Below, piece by piece: positions 58,568 through 64,000 of a DNA stretch of 64,000 bases. The number at the start of each line of letters is the position of its first letter. Within the stretch, counting starts at the first letter, position 1. This stretch comes from Kitasatospora atroaurantiaca (GTDB taxonomy: Bacteria; Actinomycetota; Actinomycetes; Streptomycetales; Streptomycetaceae): contig NZ_VIVR01000001.1 in assembly GCF_007828955.1 (NCBI RefSeq), positions 3,100,001 through 3,164,000 of the forward strand. The letters are read 5' to 3'. The notes beneath the pieces were generated by a model, which made no database searches, had not been told where the DNA came from, and saw only the letters and a list, made by a program, of their open reading frames with translations. A program made the translations under genes and the position numbers.

Positions 58568-59302
58568 CCTGCCGGTGATCACGCCACCGGTCACAATGCC
58601 CATTTCCCCGACGGGCCCAGCTCCCCGCCCCCGGCATGGGCGACGACAGATCTCCTCCTGGAGACCGTCCGCTCGGCGGCGTCCGTCGTGGCGCTGGCAC
58701 CACCGGACTCGGCCGCGTACGGAGATGTGCGGCTGCGCTTCGGCACCCAGCTCGACGCGCACCCGCTCACCGACGGGGACGGCGGCCGGATCACGGACGA
58801 GGCCGTGGCGGCCTATGTCGCCAAATACACCAGCAAGAGCGTGGAAGCCGCCGGGGCAGCAGATCGACGCATCGACTCCTGGGCGGAGATCCGAACGCTG
58901 CGCGTCACGCCGCACGTCCGGGCCCTCATCTCGACCGCGTGGCGGCTCGGCGGCCTCCCGGAGCTGGAACACCTGCGGCTGCGGGCCTGGGCCCACATGC
59001 TCGGATACCGGGGCCACTGCCTCACCAAGACCCGCGCCTACTCCACCACATACGGACAACTCCGCGCCGACCGCGCCGAACACGCCCGCACCCTGGCCGG
59101 CGCCCGTGAACTGTTCGCCGACTGGGACGACGGCACCACCACCGAGGCGACCTGGCGCTTCGTCGGAACCGGCCACACCCCCGCCGAAGCACTCATCGCC
59201 GCAGGCATCGCCGAAGACCTCACCACAAACCGCGAGACCGCCCGGCAAGAGCTGGCCAATGGTAATCACCCGGAGCGGGACTCCCTCAGGAAGCTGGCAT
59301 GA
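58568..59302 (+). pseudogene. RepSA-type replication initiator, C-terminal remnant
   Basis: An open frame without a start codon encodes about 240 residues that match the C-terminal part of pSAM2-type RepSA proteins: FPDGPSSPPPAWATTDLLLE, VRLRFGTQLDAHPL, VAAYVAKYTSKSVEAAG, GLPELEHLRLRAWAHMLGYRGHCLTKT in part, and WRFVGTGHTPAEALIAAGIAED. Complete initiators are about 450-550 residues. It stops overlapping the next small gene (ATGA), as in intact elements. It shows descent from an actinomycete integrative element that once replicated. Confidence 0.75.
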
Positions 59303-59445
59303 CGCCGGTCAAGGTCATTTGGCGGCCGAGCAAACAGCTGACTCCAGAGGAGAGTGCACGGCTACTCCGGTTGCTGTTCGTTCCTCAGGTCGAACAGTCC
59401 AACCAACTCAAGCGAGACCGGATGAAGCGTCAGATTCGCGACTAG
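59299..59445 (+). CDS. 48-residue basic protein between rep remnant and integrase
   Basis: The ATG overlaps the RepSA stop (ATGA). The product is small and basic at its end (MTPVKVIWRPSKQL ... QLKRDRMKRQIRD), with a helical middle. Related small genes sit between rep and integrase in Streptomyces elements. A recombination directionality factor is one possibility, but no motif shows it. Confidence 0.6.
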   Translation: MTPVKVIWRPSKQLTPEESARLLRLLFVPQVEQSNQLKRDRMKRQIRD

Positions 59446-59463
59446 GCTGCTGTTAACAATGCG

Positions 59464-59492
59464 CCCCGGCGACGGCTGCAACCGTCCCGGGG
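59464..59492 (+). terminator. hairpin upstream of the integrase
   Basis: CCCCGG-c-GACGG pairs with CCGTC-CCGGGG around CTGCAA, between the small gene and the integrase start. It could separate integrase expression from upstream transcription. Confidence 0.5.
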
Positions 59493-59515
59493 CTGGCCGA
59501 CCAGTTGGAGTCGAC

Positions 59516-61480
59516 ATGGCCAATAGAAGCACACTCCTGCACAGCGCGACCGGCGTGGTCGGACGGGCGACGGCAGCATCCGTACTGCGTGCGGTGGACT
59601 ACCTCCGGGTCAGCACCGAAGAGCAGAAGCGCGGCTACGGCATCGCCAGCCAGGGTAAGAAGACCGCCGCCCATATCGTCCGTAAGTGCTGGTCCCACAC
59701 CGATACCTACAGGGACGAGGGTGTCAGCGGCAGCCTGGAGGCGGCCGATCGGCCGGATCTGAAGCGCCTCATGGAGGACGCGGTCCGGGCGCCACGTCCC
59801 TTTGACGTGGTGGTGGTCAACGAAGGGCGGGCCATCGGGCGTACCGGACGCGCATTCTGGCGCTGGGTCTGGGCCCTCGAAGACATGGGCATCTTCGTCG
59901 CCATCGTGGACGGTGACATCGACAACACCACCTCGGAAGGGCGTCGGGAGATGCGTAGGCAAGCCGACTACGCCGAAACCGAGTACGAGACCATCCGCAA
60001 TCGCACTCAGGGAGGACTACAGGAAAAGGCGGAATCTGAGGGATCGCCGCACATCGGAGGACGGCCCCCGTACGGCTACTACATCCAGAACAAGGGGCAG
60101 AAAGGCCGCTCGCACCTCGTCGTGGACGAGGATGAGGCGAAGGTCATTCGTCGCGTGTACGCGATGGTGGTCACCGGAGGACTCAACCTCCGCCAGGTGG
60201 CAATTCGGCTCAATGCCGACGGGCTCAGGACCCGATCGGGCCGTCCGTGGTCGCTTGCCAACCTTCGGGACCGGATCATGTCCCGCGCCGTGCTCGCTGG
60301 CGAGCTGGTCTTCCGTGGTGAGCACGCGCGGACCGACGCCGACGGCAGGCCGGTTTGGGGTGAGGCGGTCGCCATCTCACTCCCCCGCATCCTGACCGAC
60401 GAGGAGGCCACGGCGCTCTGCGCAAAGGTCGCCGCACGGGCGAACAAGAGCAACCGCAACCAAGCGTTCTACCCGCTTACCGGTCGGCTGGTCAGCCTGT
60501 GCAACTCCCCCTACACCGGGGCCAGCCGCGAATCCATGCGCAACGGGCGCCGCAACTACCGTTGCAGCGGAAAGACCGAACAGGTCCCCGGCCAGCGGGT
60601 CTGTGACTGCTCGTACGTGGATGCTGAGGCGGTCGAGAACCGGGTGTGGACCGAGGTCGTCGCGCTCCTCGGAAACGCCAAGCGCCTCGGGAAGCTGGCG
60701 GCCGAGTGGGTTGGCATGACGCACGGCGACCAACCCGCACATGCGGCTCGGATCGCCGATCTCGACGGCCAGATCGACGACATGAACGCCTCCATCGCCG
60801 CCGTGATCGTGGCTTCCGCCAAGCAGAGGCAGTCGCCCAACGCCATCGCTGCAGCGACCAAGGCTCTGAACGATGAGCTGGAGCAACTGGAGGAGATGCG
60901 AGCAGAGGCGACGGCCTGGCTGGCGGAGATCGAGGACACGCACCGCCGAGCCCAGGACCTCAAGCGGCTCGCGAAAATGGCTCGGCATCAGCTGGTTGAC
61001 ATGACGCCCGAGCACCAGGGCGAGATCCTGGCACTCCTCGACGTGAGGGTGTTCATCGAGGGACCCGTGCCGATGCGGCGGGGTGGGGTGGCCTGCACGG
61101 TTCAAGCCTGGTATCGCTCCGCCGGCCTGGAGGCACCCGCATCCGACTTGTCGGACGATGATTGGGAGTTGATTGCGCCGCTGCTTCCGGAAGGTCGTCG
61201 CGGAAGGGTGCGCCGATCGGTGGAGGCGATCTTTGCCAAAGCCCGTACGGGCGCCTCCTGGTCCGAACTGCGAAAGGAGTACGGATCGACCAGCACCGCT
61301 TCGAAGTACTTCAACGAGTGGTCTGTTGACTGCACTTGGGCTGCGGTCAACACTGCCTTGTCTGAGGTGGAGCGAGTCGCGCTTCCCGTCCTTGACCTCG
61401 CGCCCCCTATGCGAATCGAAGGGCGGATCGACCCGCGCGTGATGCTGACACCCGAGGAACTGTCCCGAACGGGATGGTGA
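59516..61480 (+). CDS. large serine integrase with C-terminal DUF4096-like domain
   Basis: The product is about 654 residues; the ATG at 59516 follows GGAG at five bases, and an ATG at 59459 lies in a hairpin. The resolvase domain has the catalytic Ser in DYLRVSTEEQKRGYGIASQ and Arg in EGRAIGRTGRAFW. A recombinase domain (PPYGYYIQNKG), zinc-ribbon cysteines (LVSLCNSPY ... YRCSGKT ... VCDCSYV) and a coiled coil follow. Residues about 542-610 (SDDDWELIAPLLPEGRRGR ... GASWSELRKEYGS) resemble the DUF4096 helix-turn-helix of IS5-type transposases. The last codons and stop lie in the attR core and host DNA. Confidence 0.92.
   Translation: MANRSTLLHSATGVVGRATAASVLRAVDYLRVSTEEQKRGYGIASQGKKTAAHIVRKCWSHTDTYRDEGVSGSLEAADRPDLKRLMEDAVRAPRPFDVVVVNEGRAIGRTGRAFWRWVWALEDMGIFVAIVDGDIDNTTSEGRREMRRQADYAETEYETIRNRTQGGLQEKAESEGSPHIGGRPPYGYYIQNKGQKGRSHLVVDEDEAKVIRRVYAMVVTGGLNLRQVAIRLNADGLRTRSGRPWSLANLRDRIMSRAVLAGELVFRGEHARTDADGRPVWGEAVAISLPRILTDEEATALCAKVAARANKSNRNQAFYPLTGRLVSLCNSPYTGASRESMRNGRRNYRCSGKTEQVPGQRVCDCSYVDAEAVENRVWTEVVALLGNAKRLGKLAAEWVGMTHGDQPAHAARIADLDGQIDDMNASIAAVIVASAKQRQSPNAIAAATKALNDELEQLEEMRAEATAWLAEIEDTHRRAQDLKRLAKMARHQLVDMTPEHQGEILALLDVRVFIEGPVPMRRGGVACTVQAWYRSAGLEAPASDLSDDDWELIAPLLPEGRRGRVRRSVEAIFAKARTGASWSELRKEYGSTSTASKYFNEWSVDCTWAAVNTALSEVERVALPVLDLAPPMRIEGRIDPRVMLTPEELSRTGW
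61465..61475. other. attR core of the integrative element
   Basis: CCGAACGGGAT is identical to 50684-50694. The integrase gene ends across it, and yccF sequence continues to its right. Confidence 0.85.
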
Positions 61481-61586
61481 TGATCAGGATGAAGCAGATG
61501 ATCCCGGCGATGGCGTAGCCGATGGCCATCCAGATGCCGCAGAAGATCAGCCAGAGGACGTTCAGAACGAAGCCGATCACCTTCAT
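61465..61586 (-). pseudogene. yccF: yccF, 5' part (displaced by integration)
   Basis: From the ATG at 61586 (GGGAGG upstream) it encodes the first ~41 residues of YccF (MKVIGFVLNVLWLIFCG ... ITIPFG) and is then interrupted by element DNA. It retains the native promoter side. On the element side the frame runs into sequence antisense to the integrase. Confidence 0.9.
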
Positions 61587-61646
61587 GGGACCAGCCTCCC
61601 ACGCACCTCGGGCGATTGCCTGCCAACCGGCCCTGCCGGCCCTCCA

Positions 61647-62135
61647 TCAGGCGAAGGGGCGGTACCAGCGCTTCTTTCGCGGGGGCAGCCGACGGGCGAA
61701 GAAGTCGGCGAGCTCGGCCTGCTCAGGGTCGCCGAAGGCTCGCTTCGGGAGGAATCCGGACGCACCGTTGAGCTGCCGCAGGTACCAGAACCCGGAGCGG
61801 TCGTTGACCTCCCGGTACACGCTCCAGCCGACCTCGGCCTGGCTCGCTGCGGTCCGCAGGGTGTACGTCTCCTCGGTGACCCGGACGGTCCACGGCTCGG
61901 CGAGGAGTGCAGCGCTCTTGCGACTCGCCAGGCGGACGGCAGCCACCTCCATGAACACGGGGACGCCGATGCCGTAGTAGACGAGCCACGTCTTCGGATC
62001 GCCGGAGAGCAGGCTGAGCAGACCGGACCCGGCCAGGAGCAGTCCGATGATCATCGCGCCACGCACTGCCGGGGAGTTGCGTATCGCACTGCGGTACTCG
62101 CGGGCGGTCATCTGGAAGGTGGCGGTGATGTCCAC
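61647..62135 (-). CDS. YcxB-like membrane protein
   Basis: The product is about 162 residues from a GTG at 62135 (MDITATFQMTAREYRSAIRNS); longer in-frame starts exist up to 62282 but lack conservation. Two adjacent membrane segments (about 25-65) are followed by a cytoplasmic domain (VRVTEETYTLRTAASQAEVGW, GFWYLRQLNGASGFLPKRAFG). This matches the YcxB-like family, which is uncharacterised. Confidence 0.75.
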   Translation of the reverse strand: MDITATFQMTAREYRSAIRNSPAVRGAMIIGLLLAGSGLLSLLSGDPKTWLVYYGIGVPVFMEVAAVRLASRKSAALLAEPWTVRVTEETYTLRTAASQAEVGWSVYREVNDRSGFWYLRQLNGASGFLPKRAFGDPEQAELADFFARRLPPRKKRWYRPFA

Positions 62136-62298
62136 GGAGTGGGAGCCGATCTCGATGGGATGAGCGGGAGCCGCGCCAGAGTACCCGAGGGCGCGGGACC
62201 GCTCACGACGGGTTGCGGGGGCACGGAAGGTCCATAGGCTTCGCATAACCGACAAATCGTCAGCTTTCCGAAGCCCGTGCACTCAGCAGGAGGCAGCC

Positions 62299-62745
62299 AT
62301 GTCCCAGGCGTCCGGTCGGTCCTACAACTCGTCAGGCCCCGTCCCGGATCCCGGCGGGCCGGGGCGGAACACGGGGTTTGTCACCGGGTTGGTCCTGTTC
62401 GCGGGGGTGATGATGGTGGTCAACGGCCTGCTCGCGATCTTCCAGGGGATCGTGGCGGTGGCCAAGGACGAAGTCTTCGTACGCACCCACAACTACACCT
62501 TCAAGTTCGACCTGACGTCCTGGGGGTGGATCCACATCGCGCTCGGCGCGGTGGTCGCCGCGGTGGGGGTGGCGGTGCTCATGGGCCAGGGGTGGGGGCG
62601 GGTGGCGGGGATCGCGGTGGTGTCGATCAGCCTGGTGTTCAACTTCCTCTTCGTGCCGTACCACCCGATCTGGACGCTGGTCGTGATCGCGATCGACGCG
62701 TTCATCCTCTGGGCGCTGTGCGTGTACCGCGAGGAACCGGCCTGA
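62299..62745 (+). CDS. small four-helix membrane protein (DUF7144-like)
   Basis: The product is 148 residues; AGGAGG lies five bases before the ATG. Four membrane segments are clear (FVTGLVLFAGVMMVVNGLLAI, WGWIHIALGAVVAAVGVAVL in part, VAGIAVVSISLVFNFLFV, WTLVVIAIDAFILWALCV). The family is common in actinobacteria and uncharacterised. It converges with htpX (3-base gap). Confidence 0.82.
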   Translation: MSQASGRSYNSSGPVPDPGGPGRNTGFVTGLVLFAGVMMVVNGLLAIFQGIVAVAKDEVFVRTHNYTFKFDLTSWGWIHIALGAVVAAVGVAVLMGQGWGRVAGIAVVSISLVFNFLFVPYHPIWTLVVIAIDAFILWALCVYREEPA

Positions 62746-62748
62746 CCG

Positions 62749-63612
62749 TCAGCGACGGTAGCCGCCCATCCGCTCCAGACGGGCGATCCGCTCCGCCATC
62801 GGGGGGTGGGTCGAGAACAGCCGCGAGCCGGCCTCGCCCGGGCGGAACGGGCTGGCGATCATCATGTGGCTGGCCGTCTGCAGCTGAGGCTCGGGCGGGA
62901 GCGGCAGCCGCTGGGTGCCGAGCTCCAGCTTGCGCAGGGCGCTCGCCAGGGCCAGCGGGTCGCCGGTGATCCGAGCGCCGTCCGCGTCGGCCTGGTACTC
63001 GCGGGAGCGGCTGACGGCCAGTTGGATCAGGGCGGCCGCGAGCGGGCCGAGGATCATGATGGCGAGTATGCCGAAGAGCCCCGGGCCTTCTTCGTCGTCA
63101 CTGCGGCCGAACGGGATCAGCCAGGCGAAGTTCACCAGGAACATGATCACCGAGGCCAGGGCGCCGGCCACCGAGGAGATCAGGATGTCCCGGTTGTAGA
63201 CATGGCTCAGCTCGTGGCCGAGGACACCGCGCAGCTCTCGCTCGTCCAGCAGCTGCAGGATGCCGTCGGTGCAGCAGACCGCCGCGTTGCGCGGGTTACG
63301 GCCGGTGGCGAAGGCGTTCGGCGCCGGGGTGGGGGAGATGTAGAGGCGGGGCATCGGCTGGCGGGCCGAGGTGGAGAGCTCGCGGACGATCCGGTAGAGC
63401 TGCGGGGCCTCGATCTCGCTCACCGGCCGGGCCCGCATGGCACGCAGGGCGAGCTTGTCGCTGTTCCAGTACGCGTAGGCGTTGGTGCCGAGGGCGACGA
63501 TCAGGGCCACCACGAAGCCGGTACGGCCGAAGAAGCTGCCGATCACCAGGATCAGCGCCGACAGGCCGCCGAGCAGTACGGCCGTCCTCAACCCGTTGTG
63601 CTGGCGGTGCAC
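62749..63612 (-). CDS. htpX: HtpX-family zinc metalloprotease
   Basis: The product is 287 residues from a GTG. Two N-terminal membrane helices are followed by [20 protein letters not shown], the zinc motif [12 protein letters not shown] (HExxH), two further helices, and the third ligand Glu in [11 protein letters not shown]. HtpX degrades damaged membrane proteins with FtsH. A neighbouring nuoN is conserved in Streptomyces. Confidence 0.95.
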   Translation of the reverse strand: MHRQHNGLRTAVLLGGLSALILVIGSFFGRTGFVVALIVALGTNAYAYWNSDKLALRAMRARPVSEIEAPQLYRIVRELSTSARQPMPRLYISPTPAPNAFATGRNPRNAAVCCTDGILQLLDERELRGVLGHELSHVYNRDILISSVAGALASVIMFLVNFAWLIPFGRSDDEEGPGLFGILAIMILGPLAAALIQLAVSRSREYQADADGARITGDPLALASALRKLELGTQRLPLPPEPQLQTASHMMIASPFRPGEAGSRLFSTHPPMAERIARLERMGGYRR

Positions 63613-63728
63613 GGCAGGCCCTCCAAGTGGTGCGGTGGGAAGCCTTCTCTTCTCATCCCTCTGCTGAGATCAACGGAAGGATGAGCCGTCTTCGTTCCCT
63701 TGTGCACCCGTACGGGCGGGCCGGCCGG

Positions 63729-64000
63729 TCAGAACAGACTGCCGCCGACCACCTGGAGCACCAGCTCAGGGGCCACCGAGAGGACGACCGCGACCAAGGC
63801 GGTGAGCCCGAGGGTGGCGGTCAGCGGGGCGGGCAGGCGGTGCTCGACGACCTCGGCCACGTCGGCGCCGGCCGGTGCGAAGAGCTTGGCCGTCCAGACC
63901 AGGTAGTAGTACAGCGCGATCACGACGTTCACCGCCATCACCACGGCCAGCCAGCCGAGACCGGCGTCGATCGCCGCGCGGAAGACCACGACCTTGCCGA
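63729..64000 (-). CDS. nuoN: NADH-quinone oxidoreductase subunit N, C-terminal part
   Basis: The gene runs off the window edge; the last ~90 residues are present. GKVVVFRAAIDAGLGWLAVV, ALYYYLVWTAKLF and the final hydrophobic segment match the C-terminus of NuoN, a proton-pumping membrane subunit of complex I. The rest of the nuo operon should lie beyond the right edge. Confidence 0.88.
   Translation of the reverse strand, partial: GKVVVFRAAIDAGLGWLAVVMAVNVVIALYYYLVWTAKLFAPAGADVAEVVEHRLPAPLTATLGLTALVAVVLSVAPELVLQVVGGSLF

Larger units (their letters stand above)
50684..61475. mobile_element. ~10.8 kb serine-integrase element inserted in yccF
   Basis: The boundaries are set by the split of a single yccF gene and the duplicated 11-bp core. 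The contents in order are SPFH protein, complete yccF copy, creatininase-family hydrolase, XRE/TPR regulator, HATPase cassette, small unknown genes, cupin, repeat protein, RepSA remnant, small basic protein and serine integrase. No FtsK/TraB-type transfer gene or structural phage gene is visible. It looks like a reduced or decayed relative of actinomycete integrative elements rather than a prophage. Confidence 0.88.

Noticed and set aside
50684-61475. Prophage
   Set aside because: No capsid, terminase, portal, tail, lysin or holin-like genes are present, and the RepSA remnant points to an integrative plasmid-type ancestor.

Overview
The window is high-GC actinobacterial chromosome. Synteny points to Streptomycetaceae (Streptomyces or Kitasatospora). 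The order nuoN-htpX ... yajQ-tRNA-Tyr ... rpmG-hadA-hadB-murB ... add-aspC-tRNA-Trp-secE-nusG-rplK-rplA-lipoproteins-rplJ-rplL-rpoB-rpoC matches the Streptomyces core as I remember it. Supporting signs are a TTG-started rpoB, GTG/TTG starts, NusG with a long acidic N-terminus, DUF4097 and DUF2254 proteins, and a Nur-type box upstream of sodF.

Layout. 1-3.0 kb: an AAA+ ATPase coupled to a VWA/metallopeptidase protein. 3.0-6.4 kb (minus): a membrane protein, a NarL-type two-component pair and a DUF4097 protein. 6.5-22.1 kb (minus): the transcription/translation block rpoC, rpoB, rplL, rplJ, three paralogous lipoproteins, rplA, rplK, nusG, secE and tRNA-Trp, with recognisable terminators and several candidate promoters. 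22.4-28.4 kb: aspC, add, murB, a TetR-controlled small gene with two matching operators, the HadAB-like dehydratase pair, rpmG, and tRNA-Met/tRNA-Thr. 28.7-45.6 kb: mostly single housekeeping or accessory genes, including an amidohydrolase that has lost catalytic residues, a KimA-like permease, nickel-regulated sodF, HAD, excalibur protein, tRNA-Tyr, yajQ, mug, a LysR/reductase pair, a phosphodiesterase, a MocR regulator and DUF2254. 45.6-48.4 kb: a gene graveyard in which a sulfatase remnant runs directly into a frameshifted formylglycine-generating enzyme, next to a 5'-truncated repeat-rich membrane protein. 48.5-50.4 kb: a hydrolase and a lipoprotein.

The most interesting region is 50.68-61.48 kb. 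A chromosomal yccF gene (minus strand) is cut in two at codon ~41 by a ~10.8 kb integrative element. Its C-terminal part lies at 50404-50694 and its N-terminal part at 61465-61586, and both junctions carry the same 11-bp core, CCGAACGGGAT. The element encodes a large serine integrase whose last codons lie in the right junction. It also carries a remnant of a RepSA-type replication initiator, an XRE/TPR regulator translationally coupled to a creatininase-family hydrolase, a divergent HATPase-led cassette of four overlapping genes, a membrane-anchored SPFH protein, a cupin and a two-repeat protein. It also carries a complete, diverged yccF (52038-52439). Around the position matching the integration core, this cargo copy has 16 substitutions in 49 bp. 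Nearly all are synonymous wobble changes, many towards A/T, while the flanks differ far less. I infer that the element replaces the gene it breaks with a copy recoded so that its own integrase no longer recognises it.

61.6-64 kb returns to the conserved chromosome (YcxB-like protein, small membrane protein, htpX, end of nuoN).
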